Positions 23,204 through 34,699 of a stretch of 64,000 nt of DNA are shown piece by piece. Below the pieces are notes generated by a model. It was not told the DNA's origin and did not search any database. It saw only the letters and a program-made list of their open reading frames with translations. The first letter of the stretch is position 1, and every line of letters starts with the position of its first letter. The translations under genes and the position numbers were made by a program. The stretch spans positions 62,001-126,000 of the forward strand of contig SJRY01000244.1 in assembly GCA_011319805.1 (NCBI GenBank). The letters run 5' to 3'. The DNA is from Macrocybe gigantea (taxonomy: Eukaryota; Basidiomycota; Agaricomycetes; Agaricales; Callistosporiaceae).

Positions 23204-24058
23204 TTAATATATGCCAGGGAAAAACCTGTAAGGAACCTTGGCCTTGTATTCCGTCCAGACCTCGCCATACTGCGTGAACAGAGTCAGAAATCCATCGAAT
23301 AAGAGAACTGCAAACATGAGACCGACCTTTTGCTGGCAGTAGTGATCCAATACAGGTACGCCTCTAGTCGCAAAGTCATAGAGAAAAAGGCCACCAACAA
23401 GAGACGCCCAAACCCATCCTCCGGCTGCTAGGGCGTAGCCCGTCCGCCAGAGCGTGTACCCGCCGTAATTGATGTGCCTCGCGAGAGAAAACAAGCCGCC
23501 GGTGTAGGGCTTGCCCGCATTGTTGGGATCCCGCTTGAACCGCTTGCGCTGCACCTCAGACACCGTCTCGAGTGCGATGCCGAGGAGGTACGAGCCGAGG
23601 CCGACGACGAGGGGGCCGGATGGGAAGCCCTCGTCTGCAAAGCTCTGCGCCTCGCCCGCGGGGCCCGCCGCGGCGCTGGTGAGCGCCCAGCAGAACACGA
23701 GCGAGTTGGCGGTGTTGAGGAACGTGTTGAAGTGCGCGACGAGCGCAGCATTCTTTGGCGGCATCTCCTCTTGTGACACTGCGAGCAGCCAGAAGACCTG
23801 CTTCACGCTGCTGCCGACGGCCATGAGGAGCAGCACGAGGCGGTACGGCGAGAGACCGAGCACGTCGCAGATGGGCGTGCCGGGCACGATGGCCTCGCCG
23901 CCGAGACGCTCGATGAGTGCGGCGCCGAGCCCGCGCGCGAGGAGGCCGTATTGGAGGAAGGGGTCGGCGAGACGCAGCCCGACGAAGATGGTGCTGCCTA
24001 GCGGGGATGGGCGCTTGATCCTGGAGATATTGTCGCGCAGCTTGGAGGGGTCGGTCAT
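23204..24058 (-). CDS. DUF1295 / steroid-5-alpha-reductase-like membrane protein
   Basis: This is a single-exon membrane protein of about 284 residues with several hydrophobic segments (RLVLLLMAVGSS, FLNTANSLVFCWAL, PLVVGLGSYLLGIALE, WVWASLVGGLFLYD). The C-terminal part has the order seen in DUF1295 and isoprenylcysteine-methyltransferase/5-alpha-reductase folds: EVQRKRFKRDPNNAGK, then YTGGLFSLARHINYGGYTLW, and near the end YGEVWTEYKAKVPYRFFPG. In the family these form the NADPH-binding, lipid-modifying core. I took the ATG at 24058 (MTDPSKLRDN); an in-frame ATG ten codons earlier (24088) is also possible. Its tail faces the preceding gene's tail (190 bp). The substrate is unknown. Confidence 0.8.
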   Translation of the reverse strand: MTDPSKLRDNISRIKRPSPLGSTIFVGLRLADPFLQYGLLARGLGAALIERLGGEAIVPGTPICDVLGLSPYRLVLLLMAVGSSVKQVFWLLAVSQEEMPPKNAALVAHFNTFLNTANSLVFCWALTSAAAGPAGEAQSFADEGFPSGPLVVGLGSYLLGIALETVSEVQRKRFKRDPNNAGKPYTGGLFSLARHINYGGYTLWRTGYALAAGGWVWASLVGGLFLYDFATRGVPVLDHYCQQKVGLMFAVLLFDGFLTLFTQYGEVWTEYKAKVPYRFFPGIY

Positions 24059-25497
24059 GGTTGCAGAGTCGAGATGGGAATGTCTCACATCTTGTCTTGG
24101 ATTATTGACTAGATTACAATTTCAGACATCCAGTCCATATACTGGAATATACAACTTTCTTCCTGCCAGACCACGTCCAGCGAGATAACTTACGCCTCCT
24201 CCAAGATATCATAGACTTTAGGGACGCACCGCAGAGTCTAGACAAATATCTCATACCAATTGCAAGAATCCAGCTTCCGCCGCTTCTCCTCAATCTCCGC
24301 CTTCAACTTCAAACCCGTGGCTAAGTGAGGCTTTAGGCCGTTCGCCCTCTGTTGATTTTGATACCGGACAAGAGCTCCTACAGCAAGCAGCACACCAAAC
24401 GTCGTCAAGTTCTTCTGATTCTTGATCACCCAAGAGCCGCGTCGAGCATTTCATCTTTGATGTTGCCTCTTCATGATGAGACTCGTTGTCGAGTTCCATA
24501 GATAGTGCAATATAAGGAAGAGGAGTGGGATGATGGGAACAAAACATTAATCGGTCATGGTGCATTTCCTGAACGTCTGTGTTTGACCTGGGAAACGATG
24601 GCAGAAAGCAATGAAGGATCAAAGGGTGCACCTTCAACGATGGATCCGTTATAAATAACCATCAAAGGAATCGATGATTCTCGGTTAAAGCGGCAGCAGC
24701 ATGACGAGCCCACAGATTGGCGAGCAATTGTCTGGGCGATAAAAACTCAGCACGCGAAAAGAGAAAAGAAGCGAGAAACTACTGATTGACATGTTCATTG
24801 CAGAATGCGTTTTCAAAATGTGTGCGACTTTCCCCACACCATGTCTTGTTCCTAAAAAAAGTCGATCGAGAATGTCCAAAGAGGCTGTAGAGGTTTCCAC
24901 CAATCCAGGGATTCTTCGTCGCTGAGCAAAATCGCAAGCAATGAGTAAGAGCATATGCGTGGCCATTTCAGCTCAAGGACCTTGTCGATTAGTCCGGTTT
25001 TAGACAATTTCTGACATTGGTGCCCGAGAAAGCCATTGATGACTATAGCACCTAAAACAAGAGCTGGTGAACAGGTCGGGAATGCCTAACAATCCTCTCA
25101 GATAAGCCAATCAGGAGCCTCATGTGGGAGGCAACGTGTCTCTGCCAGTTGAAGAGCTATCTTGTTGGTGAGCACCGGTCAGTGAAGAGCAGCGGCGAGA
25201 GGACAGCCAGCGTATGGACTTTATTCCTTGAATCGAACAACTGCTCGTTCGAATGCACCATCTGAAATACATGAGGTTCCGTTGCAATGAAAGACGGCAA
25301 ACTACGCACAGTGGCCGTCCATACCGGCAAGCACGCAAAATAGTTTGCTACTCACTGACACTGCTTTTCACGCTTGTTGTTGGTATGCTGGTCGAAGTGG
25401 AGAAGAAAGTAAAGCAAGGGGGAGACTGTCATTTAGTTCAGGAGATGAAAAGCACAGATGAAAGCGAAAGACAGGATTTCATTACGGTTATATGATA
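24059..25497. other. Intergenic, no convincing gene
   Basis: This is 1.4 kb with only short frames. The best is a 63-residue minus-strand frame at 24238-24429 (a short hydrophobic stretch, then a charged tail), which I cannot place in any family. The DUF1295 promoter should lie at the left end. Confidence 0.4.
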
Positions 25498-27690
25498 CTA
25501 GAAAAGAGAGTCCGGGCCATCAGCTTCGTCAAAGCATGTCAAACGGAGAACGGGCTCGTCGGATTTCTTCTCCACGACGTTGGCAATAAACTTGAGCAGT
25601 CCTTCGGTGTGTTCATTAGCTCTGTGTTGAGAACAATTAAATTCGACCACTGATGGCGACTCTCGACCCTACTGGCCGACCTGGAATCTGCGCCGAACTG
25701 CCTCTAACAGATTTTCATGTACGGGGTACGAAATACCGCGACGTGCCACAGTACAACGGCCAGGTAGTAATGCTTTTCAAATTCCATCGATCTAGTGTTA
25801 GGTTCAATATTCCGCTCGGTTTCTCTGTAAAAATACGTACAAGGTCAGAATATGGTATGAGCCTTCCAGACTGAACCTTTTTATGAATTGAGCAAGTCCG
25901 ATAGGCTTATCACCCACTGTAGCATACTGTGGTGCTGGTGTTGACAACAGCGGCACAAGTTAAAGTCTCCATTCAGCCTGTCAACCCCTCGTCTTAGACG
26001 AAACTCTAAAGCAAGTTAGTCGTTGAGTGCGTCCTACAATCACGGTCGCAATACCTAGCTACAGTATGATGATCACCCAGAATTCTCAGCATCACGGCGC
26101 CTTCTTGGGAAGATAGGCATGGCTGCATTGGTGCTTGTGCGTCGTTTTCCAGCGCGCCTGGGAAGTGCAACGTTCAATTCATTTCTCGCTTACTCGAATA
26201 TATGTAGCAAAGCATACCTTTTGATGTTCTAGCGAGCAGTACCTGGAAGCGGTGTGGGACTAGATCGGGCATGGAAATAGATTTCGTTTTCGTCAGATCA
26301 TCGCAAAAACTCGAGCACATTTTCAGGGACGGTGGGCAAAAGACGGGAGCCACGTGCAAGTCCTCTTCACACCTTCAGTTCCTTCCCGCTCGGCTGATCA
26401 CAGTTCCCGCACACCATCTCCCAGCGCTTGTTCTTGACGTTTGACGTCGTCTCCTTCTTGCGCTTCACCTTGCCGTCTTTCAGGCACGGCTCGTCAAAAA
26501 GTCGGCGAGCGCCTCGGCACCAGGGAACACGGGTCCATCGCGAAAAATTTCGCGCCGTTTCGGACTGTAATTAGCAGAGTTTGGGGCATTAGAAAGCGGT
26601 TTTGTTGCCGCGTTGATGTAGAACGCGTTCGCATCAAACAAAGCAAGTGATTTCTCCCGAAATCTTTGTAGTTCAGGCATTCGATGATCTCGCGCTTCAT
26701 TTTTTGCCTGTGAATGGCGCGGGTTTTGTCATCAGAAAACTTCACGTAAGAAAAATCCGCTTATCGCAGACAGCCATGCAGATTCTCTGCGTGTTTGGTG
26801 GCAGGGCGTGAGAGGTCGATTTGGCATCGTAGATTTATGTGAAGGCAGGGCACACGCCCACACCCTCGATGATCCTGATGCTGCCATCTCGTTCTGCCGA
26901 TTGGTGTATGTGTTCGATCTGGCAAAAAGAACCGATCGCAATCAGCTTTCCTGCGCATCAAAGTTTTGCTCGTACTTCGATTTCGTGATACCACTTGTCG
27001 CCAAAATCATACAGACAACCAATCTCGTCACCTTCCTTGGAGAACAAATGGGCTGGCATGTACCTTGATAAGGCCACGCGATCAGTTTAGCGCCACAGGA
27101 CGCAAGCGCGTGAGGCTGAGGTGCATAATCGTCGTTGAGAAGATACCCATCTCCGACCTCCACAATCGCGTACATCAGTATATTAAAAACTTGTTGTATT
27201 ACTTGCGCTATATCTGTAACATTGACGGAACTGGAGCCCTTGGTGACAGCGTTAGTTTGAGGATGCCAACAAATGGCAAAGACTCGAACCTCTGGGCCAT
27301 ACAACGACCCATCGCGAAGATCTGTAAAGGTATAGAGGTGGAAATTTGTAACCTTGACATGAGAAAACCCGACATATCAACATCAGCAGACTCGTTCCGT
27401 TTGTCGAGTAATTCAGACATACCAGCCCATTATTGGAGCGACCGCCTTGTCCCAGAATGCACTTAGCTTGATTCCCGCGGACATGCGGAATCTGCAACCT
27501 GTACCAGACGCGAGGTCTTCCCTGTCGATCAGTCATGTTCTGCACGCAGGGAACAATCATAGGAGAAAATAACAATGAATGATCGCCCTGAGGTGGACAA
27601 GAAAAATATTCTGACGAACGATGGTTTGGTGCACGAGAATGCATCGTGTCTCTAAACCGTTCAGGTTGAGCTTGCGCAACTCTTGGCACT
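25498..27690 (-). CDS. pRiA4b ORF-3-like domain protein with MYND-type zinc finger (5' end uncertain)
   Basis: This gene is pieced together from small minus-strand exons. The order of signatures matches the plasmid pRiA4b ORF-3-like fold that basidiomycetes combine with MYND fingers: VWYRLQIP near 27510, FHLYTFTDLRDGSLYGP (27290-27340), GDEIGCLYDFGDKWYHEIEV (26985-27045), RIIEGVGVCPAF (near 26850) and EIIECLNYKDFG (near 26680). PGAEALADF, then a Cys pair CGNC (near 26410) and a distant RWKTTHKHQC exon (26120-26150), look like a split MYND finger. The tail ends in TCFDEADGPDSLF, stop at 25498-25500. The introns I could check (for example after SNNGL, acceptor before VTNF; and the one before GEGDEIG) are GT-AG and in phase. 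Some joins, especially inside the finger, are unresolved. The start may lie further right, at an ATG near 28352 (MSLGLLGIRRK). Function is unknown. Confidence 0.55.
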
Positions 27691-30600
27691 ATGTTTCATT
27701 GGACATGTGGATGAGAGACAACCCTGTGATGTGGAGATAGTAAGGAGGATGCCTTGCATCTAAGAATGACCTGCATGAATTGAGTTTCAGGTCACTCCAG
27801 GCCATGTCCAGGTCCCCAGCCATAGATCATTTGCGACCTCATCTAAGATACCTCCCAATCAGACATTCTTGATCCAGAAGGGAAAAACCGTACCTAACAG
27901 ATATCTCGCACATGCCGCCTACTTGTTTTGATGTTTCCCTCATCAGTCTCCTCCCAAACGAGCAAAAAGTAAATCAGATGCACAGGATGGCAGATTGTAT
28001 GACATGTCCTCCGGCAAGGCATCCGAGTCTTCCATACACTCTGGATCATATCCGTACCGAGTCGAAGCACACCGATAAACTCTCGGCTTACAGGGCACAA
28101 TCCCCACGCATCCCGAGACCAGGCCATGGTTTGAATATCCTGGGATCTACACAGTGAACAGACGCACATCAGCTTCTTGGTTGCCTTCCCCTCACAAGGC
28201 CAAGCAATAGGGCATTAAATATTACCTTCCGAGAAATGAAAACAGGCGCCAAAGTACTCGTCATCATCGCCTGGAGCAAGCTTGACGTACTTCATGTTGG
28301 GGCGGCCGCCGCACGGCAACGGCTTGCGCCTGATCCCTAGAAGGCCCAAGCTCATGCTTCAATCAATGAACAAAAAGCAAAGCTTGACCACCTGGAGAGA
28401 TCGAGGCAGATGGAGTTGGGGGTCGTTTGGATCTCTCTTTGAAAGGCACGCGCCACGTTCCTCGATTCCTTGCACCTAATTATTATGTAAGGAACGCGTC
28501 TTTTGCTTTAAAGATTGGCTTCGACGCTACATCGCGTTCCGTGAATGATTATGCGAAGGAGATATGTGGCCTGGATCGTCACCGTGATGAACGATGGTGT
28601 TTTAGGTATCGCGGTGGGCGTCATGCGTCTGATGGGCGCTGTGAGCTACCAGATATGTCAAGCGGTGCTCATTGACCATGGCGCTTTATGGTAAGAGGAG
28701 CTTCCTGTGCTGTTTGGGAACCGACAGGTCAATGACGGGTCTATGGAACAGGATAAAGGTGTTTTGGACGTGGCGCTTTGCCCTGATGCGAAATGCCAGA
28801 GTCATAGACGCTCAAGCCTGCCACCGACTCAGTGGATCCATCCTGTATCCAGACTCTTACTTCTTTCACTACTTTTATGACCGTGCATCTGACGGATTCG
28901 TCAGCCATCCTGTGAGGCATGCAAGCAAGCTGATGAGAGTATCTTTGTCTCTCTTGCTGTACCAACACAATGACAGGCACGAGATCCCGAATCCTAGGAC
29001 AAAGTTAGCACGTTGAGGGCACGCTGACTTGCGGACTCAGATCGAAACCTGAAACGCGCTGCGCACCTTAGCTGTGCAATCTGTGCGCCGCAATCGTGGG
29101 CTCCGGAGGGGTGCACAGACTGTTTCACGTATGTGGATCTGCGCAGAGTTATGAACTCATGCGTTCATTCCCAGTTTGTTCATTTGTATGCATGTATGCC
29201 AGGTCTTTCGCTCGGTGTTCCTGTGGGCAAGATGGATGCAGGGAAGAGAAACAACTTTGCAGCCCGGACACTTCAGGACTAGGAATGCACGTTCTTATAT
29301 CCCATCCAGTTGCACGTCGCCTGAAACCTTATGAGACGTAATTTCCTCTGCAGATCCTTCGCATTGCGCAAAAAGTCGATTGACCCACGCGATCTCGCTA
29401 AAGCAAGCCCTAAGCAGCGAGTGCTGTCGGTGGGCCAATCTTCTGGCCAAGGGGTTCGTCGTTGGAATGAATGAAATATTTAATGCACAGTGCGCCGCCA
29501 GATGGCACGCACACAGCGCCTCGACCCTGGCAGAGCCGAGACTCGAGTTTTCGCAATGAGAATTGGGATTCGGATTCAGGTAAAAATCTATCCGCCAGTG
29601 TGATCCTCCAACGCGCACTTGCCCACAAATGCTCGTTATTTACATATTCGTGCATTGAATCTTGGTCGTTTCGCGGCCTCACGCGCCCGTATTGCACCCA
29701 AGGTTTTCCTCTTTCCGTGCTCCAAACTCAAGAACCGTGTTTTACGGAGCGTGAATGTGTGGGAGAGGTGCTACAACCCGGAATGCCCTGGAAGAATGAT
29801 ATCTGAACTCGGCAAGACGCGAGACGAGGGAAGAATGAGAATGCCTACGTGACATATGGCGGGAATCGAATTTCACACTCGATGACCATGATGATTCCGG
29901 AAGGGAAAACAAGAGGACATGCGTTGATTTAGCTTTATGGGTGGCGGCGGAATAGATCTCTGGAGAGTGACAGGTGATGTAATGATTTTCTTTTTCGTCA
30001 TTGCGATTGGTCGTTTTCTTTTCCTGGGCAAGTGTCTTGTCGCTGTTCTAGGTCAACGGCGAGAAGCACGTCCTTCGTATTCTCCGGAACAATCCAAGGA
30101 ACCATTGCTATAGATGGCTATGTCAAAGGACGGGTAACCGGCTCCTTTTTTTGTAAAACGGCATAGCGTCAGCGGTTGACAGCCCTGCCCAGAGGGGGAC
30201 AAGCCGTGTGCATCAAGATCTGGAGGGTCACGATGTGAGATTCCAAGCAAGACGTTGATCGCGTGTTTAAGCATTTGGTGAGGGGAGAGAACCGCCACTG
30301 TTCGGATTAGATGATCTGAATAGAAAACGAATTTACACATGACTCGGAGGAGCTGTTCCATAATGCTGTTAGTGCTGCTTGTTGCACGTCTTCGTGCATC
30401 TTGTCCTAGAAGAATGCTGTCGAGAATGGGGGCGAGTGGGATGCGATCCAAAAGGAGATGGTGTGAGAGGCAGCTGGCGTGCAGCACCACAGCAGCGGGT
30501 AGTGTTTGGGAAAAAAGGGCTGCATGGGGACATCCAAGTAATCCCGACGCTTACCCGAAAGTCAGTGTCAGGAACGTACGCAATGCTGCATGGCTGAGTG

Positions 30601-31593
30601 TGCCGTTGATTCACCTCAAAGTGATGCGCGAACAGTCATGGAACTGTCATTGAGGAGGAGTAGGTTATGGATATTTGTATAGGACGGGACAATGTAGTTT
30701 CTTTGGGCTGCTCGGGCCGCGGATGACGATTTTGGGAAGGTGCGGATTGAGATTTCCTTTTTTGGAGAGACATTGAATCCGTGCGCGATAATCGATCTAA
30801 TCGCGGGTCGGATCGCCGATGACAGCGATGAGGGGACTTGGCGAGGCTCGACCGCAGAGCAAGCACGAAAAATCAAAATAAAAAAAGGGCGCAGACGTGG
30901 CATGGAATGCGTCTCTGGTGCTGCACTGCCCCCCAAAAAAACAATAATGGGAAGAACATGCGGCATTGAACGTTGAAAGGGAGAGACAATAAGGCAGTGA
31001 AACACCGATCTGGCAAGAGGCTAAATTTTGACACTCCGACTTACCAAGATCTAACCCAGCCAGGGCGGTCAAATCTGTCAAAGAGCTCTCTTGTATTCAA
31101 AGTTCGTCGTCCTCCTGACCTCGCTCCTCCCATCGCGTCAAGTCCGCCCTCTTCTTGTCTCCCGTCCGGCCCTGCTGCCGCTCTTAATTTTCGTCGTTTG
31201 CCTCTGGGGGACGCATCTCCACGCCTGCGACGCTTCCTCCGAGCCATCGCCGGGCCTTCCGCGTTTTTTTTTGTTCTTCTCTCCAGCAGAGCGCTGTGCT
31301 AGACGCGCGCTCCTGGGCATTCCTCCCTTGCCTTTGTTCTCTGCAAGCAAAGACGACGTTGCGCCTCGTCTTTGCGGGCTGTTCGTCAGCTGTGCATCGT
31401 GTGCGGATCTTTGTTGCGCCTCGTTGGATGATGTATTCATGTGTTTCTCTAATCCAGATATCTCCCTCAAGATCCGCCGTCATCGGGAGATACCCAGATT
31501 CACAAAAAAAGAAAAAAGACCCATTTACTGCAGACTGATCTCAATCTCTCGTCCCACAGATCCAGTAGCTCGACTCCGTTCTGTGTGTGTGCG
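27691..31593. other. Gene-poor stretch ending in the GATA-factor leader
   Basis: This is 3.9 kb without a protein I can recognise. The left part (27.7-28.4 kb, minus) has open pieces such as PSCASDLLFARLGGD that may be 5' exons of the pRiA4b gene. The longest other frame is 145 codons on the minus strand at 30053-30490, with no family features. From about 31080 to 31590 the plus strand is pyrimidine-rich with several upstream ATGs, as expected for a long 5' leader of the GATA gene. Confidence 0.4.
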
Positions 31594-34500
31594 ATGACCT
31601 CCGCTCATCATGCGTCCGTCGTACAGCACTCTCGGTATCCAATGTCCGCCGCCCCGGGCGCTCGAGACGAACGTCGTCTCCCGTCGTTAAAGGATCTCAA
31701 TTTTCCGTACAGATCACCCCACACTCCTCAAGATAATCAACTCCATCCCATAACTCCCATTTCAGACTCGTCCGTCAGCAACAGCGTTCAGGAAAACGCA
31801 GCCCGTCATTCGCAATCCTGGCCTCGACCCGTCGTCCATCCTCAGCAGTCCCCGTCCCCGTCCCTGTCGATCCATCAGCAAAACGCCCACCAACAGCAGC
31901 AACACACGCCGCCCTTGTCTGCGGGCCATGAATCCTCCACGCCAAAAATCGACTACGCGTCCAAGCAGGACACCAACGGCTTCCTCATCCCGGGAGTTCC
32001 TCTCTCGGCCCAATCGACGCCCGTGCCAAATTCCATCAGTATTACTCAGACTGCCCGGAGTGACGACGTCGTTGTCCACAATCAATTGAAACGTCCTCGA
32101 AAGCCGTCGTCGACCACGGGTACGCCCCGTGACGTGCGCGCTACGCAGGTATGTCGCCCGCGTATTTCTCTGTTTTCGCTCGTCTTGACAGCCTGCTCGA
32201 ATATTCAAAACGTGTTGCGTTACCCTAGGCCCCATATCCGCCTCAGTATGCACCTTATCCTCCACCCCAGCCGCCGCCTCCGGGTCCATATCATCAGATG
32301 CAACCGGTTCCTCCGCCCGTTGGGCATCCCGTCCACGCGCCTATGGACACGATGCAGCACAGTGCTGTGCCCATGGCTTCTCATGCCGGATATGGATACC
32401 AGTACATCCAGTCACGGACGCATCCGCAACACCAGCCTCCTCCTCAGCATCCACAGCACTCGCCTCACCAGCCACCCTCCACGCATGGGAATCCGTATCC
32501 TACACCAGGCCCCCCTCCGCGCCGCCTCCGCAGGGACCTTGGGACCAACAGCAGCAGCAGCAGCCACCGCCGCCACCGCCGCCCTCGCAGCACCCACAAC
32601 ACCCGCATGCGCATCTGCTTCCGCCTCCACAACATGTGCAGCCGTCTGCGCATCCTCACGCCATCCAGAGCCATCACCAGTCACAGGCGCCGCCGTCCAT
32701 GCCAGCCCATCCCCACATGCCTCCTCAACAGCAGCGTTCCCACCTTCCTCAGCATCCACACTCCCAGCACTCCCATCCGCCGCCTCCACCACCGCCACAT
32801 CATCAGCCTCCACCTCCCCAGACGCCACATCAGCCTCCACCAACTCAATCTCAGCCGATTCCGCCTCCGCTGCCGCCTTCTTCGCAGCTTCCCCAACAGC
32901 ATCACCCGCAGCACATGCAACAGCATCAGCAGCATCAGCAGCCGCATCCTCCCACTCCGACTCATATGCAGCAGCCGCATCAGCACCAGCACCACCAAGT
33001 CCAACAGCAGCATCAGCAGCATCAGATTCCGCCCTCTCAGCAGCAACAGCCCATTCCGTTCGCGCGGACGACTCCCATCGTGCCAACGACCGTCGACGCG
33101 CGTCAGTCCTACCCCATCAGTGAGCAGGACCGGATGCCGCCGCCTCAACCTCCCCCACCGCCACCGGCACCCCAAGATCGGACTATCGTCGAGGTATGGA
33201 TCTATCTATCTCCGCTTGATCTTACGTACGTCGATATTGAGATGTGCTTTTTTTTCCCCTCGCTCGTGCATAGATTGTCGAGCAGTGTTCTAGTCTTTAC
33301 ACTTTTGCGAGTCGATATGGTGAGAGAGCATGTTAACGAGTTTGACGTTGAATGATTTGACTTTCATGGTGGCGTTTTTGATTTAGCCCAACTCCAAGCG
33401 TCCTTGCCACACGTCCAGCCGACGCCGGCAGAGCTGGCAGAGATGTCGCAGCGCGCGGTGCACGTCGTTCGGCTCCTAGAAGAGTATCGCCGTGTACATT
33501 TCCCCGATACAGAGCGGCCCAAGATCGACGTGCCTGCTGTGTCTACGCCATCTGACGATCACAGGACGCCCAAGAGGCCATGGGAGGACATGAACAACAG
33601 CAGCGCCAACGCTAATGATAATAACAACGAATCGTCTTCGCTTGCCGAGGTCTGTCGACTTTTTCGTTCATTCTGTTTACTGAATGTTGAATCCTTCTGT
33701 CGCACCTTTTTTTCAGCAACAATATCCGACGCCGATAGAGAAGCATCAGTCGACGGCCGAGCAAGACATGGAGATCATACGTACGAAACGCGCTACAAGT
33801 GCTGTGGGTGGGGGCGGTAATGCCGGTCAGCCGAAGAGCAAGTACCGCAAACGGAGTGTGGGTGTTCGTTTCTTTTTTCCTTAATATCAGTCCTCGCGCC
33901 TGATTCTTACTTTGGCTCTGCAGCGCGCTACACCCCCGGGCAAGTGCCATTCGTGCAATATTCGCGAGACGCCAGAGTGGAGAAGAGGACCGGATGGTGC
34001 ACGACGTTGTGCAATGCTTGTGGATTGCGTGAGCGTTATTCCTGTCTCTTTGCTTCTGAAGCTGAAGATGACGTTGACGACAGACTACGCGAAACTCATG
34101 CGCAAACGAGATAAAAACGGCGACCCGGACGCTCCTCGGATCGATCTCGAGACGCTGCGTGCGTCCGCGAGAGCGGCGGATGTGGGCGGCGACAAGTCGC
34201 GCTCGAACAAGTTTTCGCGCGTGCAGCAGGCCAATGAGCCGACGTCGCCTTCAGAGTCGGGCAAGCAGCAGGCGCAGACGCAGACTCAGCAGCAGCAGCA
34301 GCAGCAGCAACAGGGCGCGGCGGCGACGGCGATGTCGCAGCAGAGCCATCATCAGGGCTCGTTTCAGGTTATGACGATGGTGCCGCCTAGCCAGGAGATG
34401 GGGGCGGGTTCGACTGCAGCGGCTGCGGCTGCAGTGATAAACGGTGGCCATGAGGGGGAAGGGTGTCGGAGCAGCAGCAGCATCATACCATGTCGCAGGG

Positions 34501-34699
34501 CTCGGCGCATTCGATGCCTGTCCCGCCTCCGACGTGGGCGACGAGTGTGACGCAGCCGCAGCCGCCTCCTCCGCCGCCGACTTCTGCGGCCGTTGCGGCT
34601 GCCGCTGCGAGCCGGGGCTACGCGCCAGAGCAGCTTCAGCACCAGTCGTTCATCCGGTCTTCGCAGCATCCGTCGGCGAACCTCACGTCGCCGCGATGA
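31594..34699 (+). CDS. GATA-type zinc finger transcription factor, Gln/Pro-rich
   Basis: This is a nuclear DNA-binding protein expected to bind GATA sites. The ATG at 31594 starts MTSAHHASVVQ. A conserved short block RLPSLKDLNFPYR follows, then about 400 residues of Pro, Gln and His repeats (32.2-33.2 kb), a charged helical block (ELAEMSQRAVHVVRLLEEYR), and one finger CHSCNIRETPEWRRGPDGAR with the pair CNACGL, spacing C-x2-C-x18-C-x2-C. The basic tail is HYAKLMRKRDK, then poly-Gln and poly-Ala. The sequence as given breaks frame three times: C run 32510-32515, GACG at 34002-34005 inside the finger, and G run 34454-34458. One extra base at each restores a continuous protein. No PAS domain is seen, so it is not a White Collar 2 type. 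Introns include one after GTPRDVRATQ, one after TIVE, one before QQYPTP, one before RATPPGK and one after CNACGL. Confidence 0.82.

Noticed and set aside
24238..24429. A 63-residue frame with a short hydrophobic start
   Set aside because: Too short to judge and without homology I recognise; left as intergenic.
30053..30490. A 145-codon minus-strand frame in the gene-poor region
   Set aside because: No family features, no supporting neighbouring exons; probably chance.
24000..31000. Transposable element in the gene-poor region
   Set aside because: No terminal repeats, transposase, reverse transcriptase or integrase pieces were seen on either strand.
32412..33175. Ala/Val-rich and Arg/Leu-rich minus-strand frames opposite the GATA gene
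   Set aside because: They are the reverse complement of Pro/Gln/His repeat codons and carry no real protein signature.
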